Source: Seiridium cupressi (lineage: Eukaryota > Ascomycota > Sordariomycetes > Amphisphaeriales > Sporocadaceae). Taken from it: a DNA stretch of 64,000 nucleotides. Positions 23,526-35,394 of this stretch are shown here, piece by piece. The DNA lies in assembly GCA_036674765.1 (NCBI GenBank), contig JARVKI010000001.1, positions 186,001-250,000 of the forward strand, in the 5' to 3' direction. The translations under genes and the position numbers were made by a program. The notes below the pieces were generated by a model, which searched no databases, was not told the DNA's origin, and saw nothing but the letters and a program-made list of their open reading frames with translations. The first letter of the stretch is position 1. Each line of letters begins with the position of its first letter.

Positions 23526-24663
23526 TACTCGGCCTGCCGGATGATCAGAACTTTGGATGCCTCGCCATGAGCTTCTGGCTTGAACAGATCGGTGTTCGCC
23601 GAGAAACCTGGGTATTACAAATGGGTCACAGGGCCAAAGAATATAAGCACTGCCAATTGCTTAGAACATCAAAGGAGACTGGATCGAATCGCCATGTCGT
23701 GGTACACCCAGTCGATGGTGTCATTGGAATTAAAAGTGAGTGCAATATTGAGAATGGCTCCCCCGTGTTGAAGCCAAGGCTCGATGTGATATTTGTCTTT
23801 TCTGTCCTAGGAGGACTGCTCAACGTGATTGAATCAAACGTTTGTGTGGAATTAGTCGTATACTAATCATCCGCGCAAAATGGGAAGCAACCCGACTAGA
23901 TAGCACTGGATGGACTTGTTCGAGGGCCCTCAGTGTTGGCAATTGTCCGGATACTCAATGCACAAAGCCCTTTGAAGGTCGTGATAACCATCTACTATGT
24001 GGCTGTTTTGCCAAAGTGTGACACGGGGCCTACCACCCAGCTGGAAGAAACCACATCTGTCATCTATCAAACGGAAATCTTGTGTCCAAGGCGGAAGGTG
24101 ATGATATCTAATTCGGACCAAGCATCTCTTGTGTGCTGACCATTTCTCGAAAATTCATTGAGGCCGATCCTAACATTGGACACGAGCCTGCGTCTGCTGA
24201 AAAACAATCAGGCTGTCAGACGAAAATCGTGGCAGAAACAAGTAGTTGAAAATAAAACTTAGACTAGGGGGTTCTTTTTCAACCAGGAGACGACCCACTG
24301 CAGTCCCATCTCAACTGCTACGGTGAATAAGCGTCAGTTGCTAATGCCGTGGCTGTATAGACGTGGATATCCCATTGTCAACCATACTCGAAGACAACGT
24401 CTGGTGTGTCAGATTATAGAGAACCACGATTGGCTTGATTTAATATTGAAATGATATCGGCCCATGTCCGGAATTATTAACAAGGACATCGAACTACAGC
24501 ACCATGAGTCGTCGGGTGGATTCCAAGATTCAATACAGACAGATGAGAAACTCTTTATGGTACAACTAAGTGTGCGGTATCTGATACACTCTATGACCGT
24601 GTGGTTTTCCTCTCCCCCACTAAACACGACATGCAAAGCAACCTCTATTAGACAACAGCCACC
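23526..24663. other. Convergent intergenic region
   Basis: Lies between the 3' ends of the rhodopsin-domain gene and MPP beta. A ~100-codon frame at 23567-23866 (+) has no recognisable domain and no plausible start context. No RNA gene was seen. Confidence 0.4.
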
Positions 24664-26341
24664 TTAGAAGTTCCGGCTCATGTCGTTTCTAATTCTCTGG
24701 TAGTCGAGGAGTCCCTCGATGCTTCCAACAGCGCTCACAGCAATATCCTGATCCCACAGCTTTTTGTTGGCAAACTCCATAACGTCCTTCTCGGTGATGC
24801 GGTCAATGGTACGCTCGATCTCGCCAGGGCTCATGCGGCGACCAGTGGTAACGATTTGTCGGCCAATGTCCTCAGCGACGGCGGATGTGCTGTCAAGAGA
24901 CAGAAGTATCGAGGCCTTGAGCTGAGCCTTGGCGCGCTCAACCTCGGACTCCGTCACGCTCTGGGAGAGACGGGACCATTCGCGAAGCGCAAAGTGGACG
25001 AGGTCATCGAGGCGGGTTAGCTTGTCAGAGACAAGGTAGATACCCCACAGACTGCCACAGGTTAGTAATACATTCTCAAGGGGCAATGCTCGGAAACTCT
25101 TACCCAGTATCGCTATAGCTTGTGGAGAAGCTCATGAAGCTGTTTGCCAGGTCATTTTGGTGGACGAAACCGCTGAGCTTGCTGCCTGCGTGAGGCGCGC
25201 TGCCCATAGCCTTGTCGTAGTTGCCGACGATAGCCTGAGTAACCAAGGCGGTGAAGTAGTCCTCGTCGTTCCAGCTGACACCCTCGACGGCGATGGCGAT
25301 GTGAGCAGCGGGAATGTTGTCATCACGGACTCGGATATCGGATCCAATGAAAGTAGGCTTCCTCTTGGACAACAGGTAGGCGGAGTTCTGAGGCGATGTG
25401 GTGGGGAGACCAGAGAAGTTCTTCTCGGCAAGCTCGACGAGCTGCTCGTGGGGGATGCCACCGGCGCCGACAAGTACCATGCGGTCAGCGGTATAGTTGG
25501 TCTTGATGTAGTTGCTGAGCTCGGTACGGGTGATGTCGCGGATGTTCTCCTTGGGGCCCAGGATGGTGCGGCCCAGAGGCTGGTGCTGGTAGGCGGTAGC
25601 GTGCAAGTGGTCGAAGACGACCTCATCCAGTTGCTTCTCAACCTCTTCCGACTCGCGCAGAATGACATCGCGTTCTCGCTCGATGGCGGAGGGCTCGAGC
25701 TTGGAGTTTTGAAGGATGTCGGCAAGGATGTCGACGGATTGCGGGACGTCGGCATTGAATGCCCTCGAGAAGTAGACAGTGTTCTCACGCTGTTGATATG
25801 TCAGTCTCCAGTCTCATGGCGCGACCCAAGAGTGCCGGCTCAAATTTCACGCACCGAGGTATATGCGTTCAGGTGACCGCCCATGTTCTCGATCTCCAAC
25901 TCCAATTGGTGCTGCGTCCTCTTGGCCGTGCCCTGTCATCTTGGTCAGTCCGCTGTCCGAGGTAGGATTGATGTCGCGTTGCATGTACCTTGAAGGCAAG
26001 GTGCTCCAGGAAGTGTGCAGTGCCATTAGTCTCGTCGGTCTCGGACCTCGATCCGGCATCGATCCATACTCCTACTGTCGATGTCTGGGCCCACGGGGAA
26101 TATTCGGTAGCGATCTAGAGGGATTTCGGGTCAGACACAGCTATGTTGGGGGTGGGTGAGACCAATTGGTCGTCGGGTGGCTCACGGTCAGGCCATTCTT
26201 CAATGTTGTCGTCTGGGTTTTTGCGCCAACGGGCGACGAGACAGGAGTAGCAAAACCTCGCTTTAATGAGCTCAGAGCGGGAGCTGCAGCGCGGCTGCGG
26301 ATGCCCTGGGCGAGGTTCAAAGCTAGTCTCCTGGAGGCCAT
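24664..26341 (-). CDS. MAS1: Mitochondrial processing peptidase beta subunit
   Basis: Five exons on the minus strand (26186-26341, 25989-26114, 25855-25932, 25104-25789, 24664-25051) join in frame to about 477 residues. This is the catalytic subunit of the matrix metalloprotease that removes presequences from imported proteins. Residues 1-45 are an Arg/Ala/Ser-rich presequence. Exon 2 ends with the inverted zinc motif HxxEH (HFLEH, about residues 86-90), followed in exon 3 by the ELEIE segment that carries the third zinc ligand. Other family blocks are [10 protein letters not shown] and the SYSDTGLWGIY junction across intron 4. The upstream in-frame ATG at 26452 would add 37 residues that hide the presequence, so 26341 is preferred. 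It shares a divergent promoter region with the GH36-like gene. It could in principle be the core-1 subunit of complex III, but the intact HxxEH argues for MPP beta. Confidence 0.95.
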
Positions 26342-27201
26342 CGGGACTGTGATGGGCGGGTGGTTAGGGAGAGGATTGAGTGGTTTGATGTGAGGTTCGT
26401 CACAATCTCGGCTTTTTTTGGCTGAGCACAGCAGCAGAAGCTTGCAAGGCAATTGGACTTGGAGTCAGTGCTTCGGATCAAATTTGTGATGGCCTGAGGA
26501 ACAAGGCAGGAACAGGAGAAAACAGCAATAAGCTGCAGCCAATTGGCCCAGGAGAATTCTGCTCCTTCCCACTAAGCCGGATGACATCGGGGGCTACACG
26601 GGTGGAGCCGGTCGTGGCTGGTGGGCTGTGGCTCAGGAGAACGGTCAGCTTCGTCCTGTCGAGGTCCTGTCTGCTCTCTGTTTGTGCTCCTGTTGTACAT
26701 CGAGCTTTGCCAGTTTTAGGTGGTTTTAGAAGGGTACCTAGTCAACTAACCGCCTAAAGGCTTGTAAATGGCTCAGTTCCAGCGTGCAACCGCCCATCTT
26801 CTCCTGTCAATGGCTCGAAGCACGTACCTAATCCCACCACAATGCACGCTGACCTCAAGACCGCGGACAGCTCGAACCACAATTTCCTGCAGGGCAGCGT
26901 CATTCACTGCCCACATTGATTGGTGGTGAAACAGCTGCGAGTACGGCTCGGGCTCGCAACGTGAGTTCCCCATTTGAGTGCCCAAGTCTGAGCTCATGCA
27001 CTCGTTGTCCAGCTCATCAGGTCTGTTTGCCGTTTACACCTGACAGCCGGCATCGCTGCACTGCTGCCAGGTTCCTACCTATGTATGATATAGGACAAGT
27101 CTCTACTGTGATATAGTCATTCCCGTCTAACTTCAACTCGTGCTCTACAACAATTTCTGCTTCCTACCCATTACACACTCCTCAAACCATCGATTGCAAC
27201 C
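26342..27201. other. Bidirectional promoter region
   Basis: 860 bp between the divergent MPP beta and GH36-like genes. No coding features are seen. CT-rich and CAAC-rich runs near 27130-27200 look like the leader of the plus-strand gene. Confidence 0.4.
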
Positions 27202-30119
27202 ATGAGTGACGAAGTTTACGACTTTGAGAAAGAATTCCAAGCTGTCTTCATTCCGAAGCAGAAACCCCCGCCTGAACCTATTGTCACGGGCGAGATGGGG
27301 GCAACAGTATCAAGCTATCCACCCCTGGGACAAGTGACCCAGCTCAAAGATGGTAACGTCAAAATGCTTGCCCTCCTGGATGTCGAGGAGAAAGATGCGA
27401 ATGAGCCCTGGGAGCTTGCGGCTTGGCACAACTCCGGGCAGGAGGGTTGGGCTGAGACTATACTGTCGCCCTTGAAGGCTGGACCCACACCAAGCTCGTT
27501 GCAGACTGCCCAAGCTCAGAAGACGCGGTTATACTTCAGCTCTTCACTTCCTGTTCGAACCTCTCTGAACTTTACTATCAAGTTCCGCAGCGCCTCGGAT
27601 AAGCCATGGAGATGGGTCAAAGACGAGCAACACATCGGCGATGGTACCATTATTGTCAATCCCGAAAAGTCGTCTACTCAAGCTTCAACCGATTTCTCTG
27701 AAGTTGTCAAAGAACTCAATCCAGATTTGAAGATTGCATCGGCTTCGAGCCAGTGCCCAGGAACTGAGCTGTGGACCATCGAGGCACCTGTGGATGCTGC
27801 CGAAGGCGATACCTCTACATACGCTGATTTCAGCGTTGGTATTCCGTGGGGAGGCTTTCTCGGGTGAGTACCTTCAGCGTGCCAGCTTACACACCTGACA
27901 ATCCGCTAAGGTAGATGTCAGATGGTTTTCTCTTGTCCGTATATGGACCCCTTGGCTCGCTCCACGACATGGCAAGACAGATTTCAACCTAGACAAAGAT
28001 GCTGTCATGGTTGCGTTCCTCAGCCCCGCGGGCAAGCATCTGGTACTTTTGGCTGTGAGTGGCGTGAACGACGTAACAGCGGTCATTCGACACTCGGAAT
28101 CTGGGCAGCCTCTTATCCACGTAAGCATTATGTATCGCCTTATGGATTCCGGTCATTCTGACACGTTCAAGATTCGCAATGATGGCGAAACCGCAACGTC
28201 CGGCATAGTATTGGCTGCAATTGGTAACAACTTCGAAAGTGCATTAGCCGCTGTCATGTACCATTCCAGAAATGTGATTCAAGCAGCCAAGGAAGTCAAC
28301 CATGAGCTTGACGCCGAGCTTCAAGCGCTTCGAGAAGGCGTTAAACCGGAATGGATGGAGAACTGGTATGATGGCTTGGGCTATTGTAAGACGCACCATA
28401 ATAGTCTCTCGAGAGCTATACTGACTTGGCTAGGTACCTGGAACGCTTTGGGGCAAGACTTGACTGACGAGAAGGTCTTCAGCGCTGTGGACAAGCTGGC
28501 AGAGAACAACATCAATGTGACCAGTCTCATTGTTGACGACAATTGGCAAGATATTGATTACGATGATGATAGTCAATTTCAGCGTGGATGGAAAAGCTTC
28601 GAAGCAGAGCCCAAGGCATTTCCCAAGGGCCTCAAAGAAACAGTCACACATATCCGGTCGAAGCACCCGAATATCCAACATATCGCCGTGTGGCATGCGT
28701 TGCTCGGATACTGGGGCGGCATCACGCCGGGAAGTAAATTGGACCAAACATACAAGACCGTGAAGGTCGAGCGGGAGGACGCGAAGAGGCGCAACTTGCC
28801 CTTGGGAGGCCCCATGACCCTGATTGCCAAAGAGGACGTGGGCAAGTTCTACGATGACTTTTACCGCTTTCTCTCCGATTGTGGTATCGACGGCGTCAAA
28901 ACCGATGCCCAGTTCATGATCGATACCATTGAGTCCGCCAAGCACCGTCGTGAGTTGACCAACACCTATCTGGACGCTTGGATGATTTCGTCGCTCCGAC
29001 ACTTTAGCATCAAGGCCATTTCCTGCATGTCTCAGACGCCCCATATTCTCTTCTACTCCCAGCTACCACGGAACAGGCCAGCCGTCCTCGTCCGAAATTC
29101 AGACGACTTCTTCCCCGCGATCCCCAAGTCGCATCCGTGGCACATCTGGACAAATGCCCACAACAGCTTGCTGACGCAACATCTGAATATTCTCCCTGAC
29201 TGGGACATGTTCCAAACCATACATGACTATTCCGGATTTCATGCTGCCGCGCGTTGTGTTAGTGGCGGGCCTATATACATCACCGATACCCCAGGACAAC
29301 ACAATCTGGACCTAATCTATCAGATGACTGGTCCTACGCCTCGTGGGAAAACCGTTATCTTCCGTCCCAGTGTGCTCGGACGTGCCCTTGACCAGTACGT
29401 TGGCTACGATGACGACACACTCCTGAAAGTCGGGTGCTACCACGGTCGGGCCGTGACGGGTGTGGCTATACTCGGCGTGTTCAACATTTCGGCGCGCCCT
29501 CTAACGGAATTTGTGCCGCTGTCTCGTTTCTTCGGCGTCGTTCCATCCGTCAACTACGTGGTACGGGCACATAGCAGTGGCATGGTGTCACCCATTGTCA
29601 AACCCGTATCCCAAGCAGCCTTACTACCCGTATCCTTGGACGTAAGGGGCTATGATATCTTCTCCGCATTCCCCCTTGAGCAATACGATAGTGAGAGCAT
29701 TGGAAGGGTATACACGGCCAACCTTGGGCTACTGGGCAAAATGACTGGTGCTGCGGCCATCGTGACAAGTGAATATGAGTGGTTGTCTGATGGTCGTGTA
29801 TTCCTTGACACAAGAATCAAGGCACTGGGTGTTCTCGGTAAGTTTGTCGATGCACTAGTATAGATTTGCCAAAGGCGGACAACCTTGCTGACACGAAATC
29901 ACAGGAGTCTACGTCTCGACACTTCCTCAAATGACCATAGAAGGAGATTTCATGGTTACAATTCAGGGCCAACCCATCCCTCCCCATACAGTGTCCATAG
30001 ACAAAGCAGATGAACATGTACTGCGAATCAACGTTGAGGCAGCATGGAAGGAGATGGGCCTGAAAGCAGGATGGAGTAATGAAGTCGAAGTCAAGGTCTA
30101 CTTCACTATTGACCATTAA
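27202..30119 (+). CDS. Raffinose-synthase / Sip1-like alpha-galactosidase (GH36 type)
   Basis: Four exons (27202-27863, 27922-28385, 28434-29837, 29905-30119) give about 914 residues. The protein resembles plant raffinose synthase/seed-imbibition proteins and their fungal relatives, which act on alpha-galactosides. Visible motifs are WFSLVRIWTPWLAPRHG in the N-terminal beta domain, WYDGLGYCTWNALGQDL at the barrel start (after splicing), DDNWQDIDYDDD, and DGVKTDAQ holding the expected nucleophile Asp (~residue 530). RNSDDFFP (~residue 597) probably holds the acid/base Asp, and GGPIYITDTPG follows. No signal peptide is visible, so it is probably cytosolic. Intron 2 is only 48 bp, a multiple of three without a stop, so its retention would insert 16 residues. 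Fungal substrate unknown. Confidence 0.9.
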
Positions 30120-30455
30120 GAGAACATTTCCTGCAACTAAAAGTTCACCCGCCAAGAGAATAGGGCTAGTGGAAAGTCGGTTGCTTTAGACTACATAGTG
30201 GTGTCAATATAGCAAAGTACTTTATTGGCTGCGGGTTGGCAAGCACTTGCCTATTTCGTAAAACGGTTGACGCCAGAGACAAACGTCCGAAAAGGCATTA
30301 TTAATTGGTGGCCTACATTTACCCCGCTACCGGCTTGTTCGGAAGGTTGTTGCAAATTAAAACTTCATCTTATAAATCTGCGAGAGTCAAGAGCTGGGCC
30401 CAACTATAGGTTTCATATAATTTGGCCATCGTCTCCAAAGCGTTGACAGATCATT
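30120..30455. other. Intergenic spacer
   Basis: 336 bp between two same-strand genes. AT-rich; no gene or structured element recognised. Confidence 0.4.
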
Positions 30456-31654
30456 ATGGCCCCTCATGTTTTCCTGTGAGTTTGACGTCTTGTCGGATTG
30501 GTTTTGCGCTGACTCGTCTTAAGGACCGGTGTGACAGGTGGGTAATTGGCTTCTAGCGAGGCCCATACCACAGCTAAAACGATTGTAGGTTTAGTAGGTG
30601 GTGAGGCTTTCTATCAGCTATACTCGAAACACCCCGATTTCGTTTACACACTTCTTTTACGTGACGAGTCGAGGGGCGAATTGTTTCGCAAGAAATATCC
30701 ACCAAAAGAAAACATCCACCTGGTCTATGGTACTCTGGATGCCGCAGATGTCATCGAGAAGGCTGCTGCGGCTGCGGATGTTGTCGTCCGTGGGTTTCCT
30801 TTCTCTCCGCTAGAGCGCCCAGCTCAAAATGCATGTACTGACGTCTGGCAGACACGGCAGAATCCGCAGATGATGAGCCGTCTGCTCGTGCCATCTTGAA
30901 AGGCCTTGCAAGCGGGCATACAACAGAAAGACCCGGCTACTGGATCCACGTCTCGGGAACTATGTTGATTGCCGGCCTAGACAAATCTGAGGATGAGAAG
31001 TTCCGTAGAGACACGCTGCACGATGTAGACGACGTGATCCTCATCACCGAAGAGCTGCCCGACAAGTGTCTACATCGACCGATCGACAAGCTAGTCCTCG
31101 CAGCAAACAAGACAACCTCGGGGAGCGTAAAGACCCTGATCGTCTGCCCGCCAACCATCTACGGGCAGGGTCGAGGACCCGTGAATCAGAATAGTATGCA
31201 AGTCCCAGGGTTGACCCGTTACACGCTTACCCATGGCTACGCGCCTATACTCCCGCCTGGCACAGTTGAATGGGACCACGTCCACGTCAGCGACCTGGGT
31301 GCATTCTTCGTGCTAGCCGTGGAAGCAGCACTGGATCCCGTCAAGCGTGCAGATCCCGAGATCTTCGGCCCGCACGCCTACTGCTTCCTCGAGAGTGGCG
31401 CACACGTTTGGTCGGACATTGCGCGGAGCATCGCTCTCATTGCCGAAGAGAAAGGCCTTCTGACAGACGAGACCAAGCCGCACGTCCGCGAGGTCACAGA
31501 GAAAGAGGTGGGCCACCCTAGTTGGGAGTTCCACTCGCATGGCATTGCGGCAAGGGCGCGGAAGCAGCTCGGTTGGGAGCCCAAGGGAAAGAGTCTGGTA
31601 GAGACCATACCCGAGACTATCGATATTGAATGGGAGAAGTTGAAGCACAAGTAG
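30456..31654 (+). CDS. NAD(P)-dependent epimerase/dehydratase-like protein
   Basis: Four exons (30456-30475, 30524-30537, 30589-30789, 30852-31654) give about 345 residues. The first two exons are only 20 and 14 nt; together with exon 3 they rebuild the Rossmann motif as VFLTGVTGLVGGEAF. Intron 3 removal gives VVVHTAESADDEPSARAILKGL, typical of extended-SDR/NmrA-like epimerases from fungi. Later motifs are YWIHVSGT, TLIVCPPTIYGQGRG (active-site region) and WDHVHVSDLG. A classical YxxxK catalytic pair is not obvious. The substrate is unknown. It follows the GH36-like gene on the same strand, but nothing proves a functional link. Confidence 0.85.
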
Positions 31655-32335
31655 TGGTATAGATTCAAAGTCAGTACTCAACGTGAAGTATCAGCTTGTA
31701 TTGGTCATTCATGTATTACACGGTTACTAGACTATTGGGATAGATAGCCAGCAGGTTATTACTGAGATTCAACCCATGATCATCATCATCATCATCATCA
31801 TGCTCAAACCTCGAAGAATGACATTTGAAAAGTCGCCCTTTGTACGATACGACCCGAAGGAGGATTGCACGGGGATGTCTGAGTTCCCGTAAAAGCAGTC
31901 CAGCCTGCCGATGGGGTCACGATGCCTGCCCGAGCGGGGAAGAGCCTGTGGAGACATGATAGACCTGACGACCAAGTTTGGAATGAAACAGGTGACAAGA
32001 GACGGTTTATAGGCGCTCGGGGATGCTTGGTGGGAATACGCAAAGACGTGTTGTGCATTCAACCAATTCGCAGCATGTAACAGCGTCGAGCCGGGAGACA
32101 AGTACATTGACGATTGTAGGGTTTGGGGCCACCCTATCAGTGCTGATAGAGCAAGGCCCGGGAGGTCGGGCAAAAGTCGGGACGGGCGCTAAGCTAAGCA
32201 CAGTTGGCGCCGGGCAAATCTGGAATCTGGATCGTTGAACGGCCATCACATGAGGCTCTTCCTTTGGAGCCCTCGTCATCCCTTTGACCGCTTCACCACC
32301 TCACTCACCACCATCTCTCTGCGCACCTAGGCAAC
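31655..32335. other. Intergenic region
   Basis: Contains the ATC microsatellite at 31779-31801 and the promoter of the mS38 gene. Otherwise no feature. Confidence 0.4.
31779..31801. repeat. (ATC)n microsatellite
   Basis: Seven-plus perfect copies of the trinucleotide ATC, 125 bp beyond the stop codon of the epimerase-like gene. Likely length-variable between strains. Confidence 0.9.
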
Positions 32336-33449
32336 ATGTTGCCCTCCTCGGTGCGACGAGTCGTGGCCGTGGCTCCTCCGACCTCGATTCTCTCCAACTT
32401 TGCACCTACGACAGCCCGCGCGACCGCCGCCACGGCCGTCTCCTACCCGTACAACCCCAGAAACCAACAAAGGCGGCGATACTCGTCCTCGAAACCCTCT
32501 AGTCCGAATGACTCGCCAAAGGGGCTGCCGGCAGGGCAGATGACAGCATCGCCGGGCCAGTCGTCCAAGTCCGTCGAGAAGCCTGCTGGGGAGAAGCGCA
32601 AGCGCAGGGCCAAAGACAACAACACAGATGGCCTGGGCAAACTGCCCAGTGTACCCAGCACGCATCATGTGCCGCAAGAAGGTATTTTCAAGCCCAAAAT
32701 CATATATACATTGTGCAGCATGTAACTAATGTTTCTTGTATTATCTAGCTTTGGCTTTATCCACCTTCTTCTCGCTGCACCGACCCATGTCCATCACCCA
32801 AGGCTGCCCCAGGACCGTGAGCGACGAGGCGTTCGCCCAGATCTTCGCACCTCGTAGCAAGACCAGCAAGTACACCGATGTCATGTCGACTTTGTCCAAG
32901 ACCGTAGACGAACTCGAGCAGCCTATGCAGAGCGTGTCGATCGGCACCCAACAGGACTCTGTTACCGCCTTGGATCGATCCAACGATCACATGCACAAGG
33001 TTGAAGTCAGACATCCGGATGGTTCCGAAGTCAGTGTTCAGATCCAGCTGAACGCCATGTCTGGACAGTTCCTCCCCTTCCGACCACCACCGTTGCCCCA
33101 ACCTCAGTCGAATTCATCTGCCGACACCCGAGCCAGCCAGGCGGTTGATGCCCAGCCCCAGACTCGTGTCCTGAAGGCCATCTTCACCCTGGAGGAGACG
33201 ACTGAAGCCAACGGCGAGGTCAGAATAATGGCCCACAGCCCGACGTTGATCGACGAGGACACTACACCACGGACCTTTCTGGAACGTATGGCCTTGCGCC
33301 AGCTTCGCCAGGAAGAGGTGCGCGGCCGACCCGAGGAAATGGTCACCATCAGTGTGAGGAGACAAAGGAAGCTGAAGATGAAGAAGAAGAAGTACAAGAA
33401 GTTGATGAAGCGCACCCGTACCGAGCGTCGTAAGCTGGACAGGGTGTAA
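32336..33449 (+). CDS. Mitochondrial small-subunit ribosomal protein mS38 (COX24/AURKAIP1-type C-terminus)
   Basis: Two exons (32336-32681, 32749-33449) give about 348 residues. The C-terminal ~35 residues, with the core RRQRKLKMKKKKYKKLMKRT and ending RRKLDRV, are the hallmark of the COX24/QRI5-AURKAIP1 family, now assigned as mitoribosomal protein mS38. In yeast it is needed for translation of mitochondrial mRNAs including COX1. The N-terminus is an Arg/Ala/Ser-rich presequence (MLPSSVRRVVAVAPP... to RRRYSSS). The middle is long and variable, as in other filamentous fungi. The intron is GT-AG with a TAACTAAT-like branch site. It converges on the agmatinase gene with 273 bp between stops. 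Confidence 0.88.
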
Positions 33450-33722
33450 GGAGCTCATGCTCCTGTGTAAATTTAAGAATAGGCGTGCGAGGCTGCGCAA
33501 AGCAAGCGCCGGTTGCATTTGAACGGATCATAATACGCTGTGCGAAAGGGAGGATTTCTCAGAGTCTTTTTTACGTAGGATCATGGCATGCGCTGCATCA
33601 CTGCTCTCGCTTCCCCCCAAGAGTAGAACCTATAGACCCCTACATACTCCCAAACTATCACGCATTTGACATCTATGGAGGCCACACCCATTCCTTGTGT
33701 ACAGTGATCAGTCTCACAGCCC

Positions 33723-35394
33723 CTAGTCGGCAAGTGATTGCACAGGACGATCAACCATGAGACCTAGCAGCGTGAATGCCACTTCAGCAGCAGCCAGCAC
33801 CGTTGTCTCGCCCGCATTGTCATAGACTGGTGCCACTTCCACTACATCGGCTCCGACAACCCTGAGGCCACCAAGTCCATCCAAGATTGTGAGCAGCTCT
33901 CTTGTAGACCATCCGCCAGGCTCAGCAGTACCGGTGGCTGTAAATCGTCATATTACACGTTAGCTCAGTCCGCATCACTGACCTTCTAAGCCAGTACTTC
34001 AACGAAGTCACGCCAAGCACGACTGACAGGAACTTACCAGGAGCAAAGGCGGGATCCAGGACGTCGATGTCTACGCTAATATAGACATTCGCCTCGCCCA
34101 CACGTTCCTTGATTCTTGAGATCACGCCCATTGTGCCAAGCCGGTCTAGGTCCCGGGCCGTGATGGTGTGAAAGCCGCAACGGACGTCGTTTCGCATGTC
34201 GCCTTTGCGGCGCGCCAGGGGGGCACGAATGCCCGCGTGGAGTGAGGTGTTGGTTATAAGTCCCTATGTGCCATGTGAGTAGTCTCTTCGGTTTAGGTTT
34301 CTCAACAGCGAGGGCGTTTCCTAGTTCATGTGTAGCCTATGGTGGACGAGCACATCGACTGTACAGGGCTTACCTCCTCGTGTGCAATATGAAGGAATGT
34401 GCCGTGATTTAGACCCCTGAGATATGAGTGAGCTTTGCTGATCGACCCTCAAGAGGCGAAATCGGGGGTACTACGCATAATCTGAAATGCCGCCGCCTGC
34501 GTGGACGTTAGGTATGCATAATTTAAGAAGCTATCATAAGGAGGCCTCTTAGACGTACCAAGCACTGCTGGATCCCAAGTGTCTGCCAACCTGTCAATGG
34601 TCTGATCAGTCCATGATTGCATCACGACTCACCAATATGACTATCAAAGTGTACTACTGCTACCTTTCCCCATCTATCATGTACAGACCTCAGAGCCGAG
34701 AGGGTAGTCGTATGATCGCCCCCGAGTGTGAGGATCCTCGGTGTTACAGAGTGGCTCATGTTGGCCGCCTTCCGGCCTGACACGACGCTATGCGCCTTGT
34801 CTAATTGCTTCAGGGCATAGGTGTTGTCGAGCCAAGTAAGTGGCACATCACCGCAGTCTTTGATGGTCGCCCACGACTTCAAGGGATTTTTGCCTTCTGC
34901 GAAAGTTGAACTCAGTGATAGCAAGGGAAAGCGAGAAATAGACCGAGGTTACCTGTATAGACACTCCACGCGGCATCTGGCGATATTCGTTGGCTCCCGA
35001 CTCGAATACCGGTAGGCCCGTAACGAGCTCCGGGACGTCCCGTGACAGCCTGCGCAGATGCATGTCAGTTGTTCACAGCAGGACAGCATGCTACATGTTG
35101 AAGACGTACCGTATCGAACGGTGCGCCAACGACTGCGATATCATAGGGGTTATCCTTGGCTTCCTCCTCCGAGAAGCAATTCATATATGGCAAATTGGCA
35201 TACGTTTTCAGACCGCTAAATTGACTGCCGCTGATAATGTCTACATCATCATGGAAGTATATCGGTCGCTGCTTGGCATCGAATGACGGCGGGGGAGGGA
35301 ATTGCCAAGCCGACGATATCGGAAGGAAACAAGATGCAAAGAGAACCAGGGATGCTGGAAGGTAACGGGTGCTTTGCCCCATACGAGAAAACAT
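33723..35394 (-). CDS. Agmatinase/ureohydrolase-family enzyme with signal peptide
   Basis: Eight minus-strand exons (35110-35394, 34953-35049, 34633-34896, 34559-34582, 34475-34496, 34374-34416, 34038-34263, 33723-33937) join in frame to about 391 residues. Manganese ligands of the arginase/agmatinase fold are present: the GGDHT His, the HFDSHIDTW Asp-His-Asp set and SVDIDVLDPAFAPG. GRPGARYGPTGIR and GGGISDY (the latter needing the 22-nt exon) also fit. The N-terminus (MGQSTRYLPASLVLFASCFLPISSA) is a probable signal peptide, so the enzyme may be secreted or vacuolar. The ATG at 35394 or the one at 35382 could be used; both keep the signal. Expected chemistry is hydrolysis of a guanidino compound such as agmatine to an amine and urea. 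The exact substrate is unknown. Confidence 0.9.

Noticed and set aside
23567..23866. 99-codon plus-strand frame as a small gene
   Set aside because: No recognisable domain or signal; overlapping frames of similar length occur by chance here.
25157..25876. 239-codon plus-strand open frame
   Set aside because: It lies antisense within MPP beta exon 4, whose minus-strand reading has clear family motifs; the plus-strand product is a composition shadow.
28430..29044. 204-codon minus-strand open frame
   Set aside because: Antisense to the GH36-like catalytic exon; no motifs of its own.
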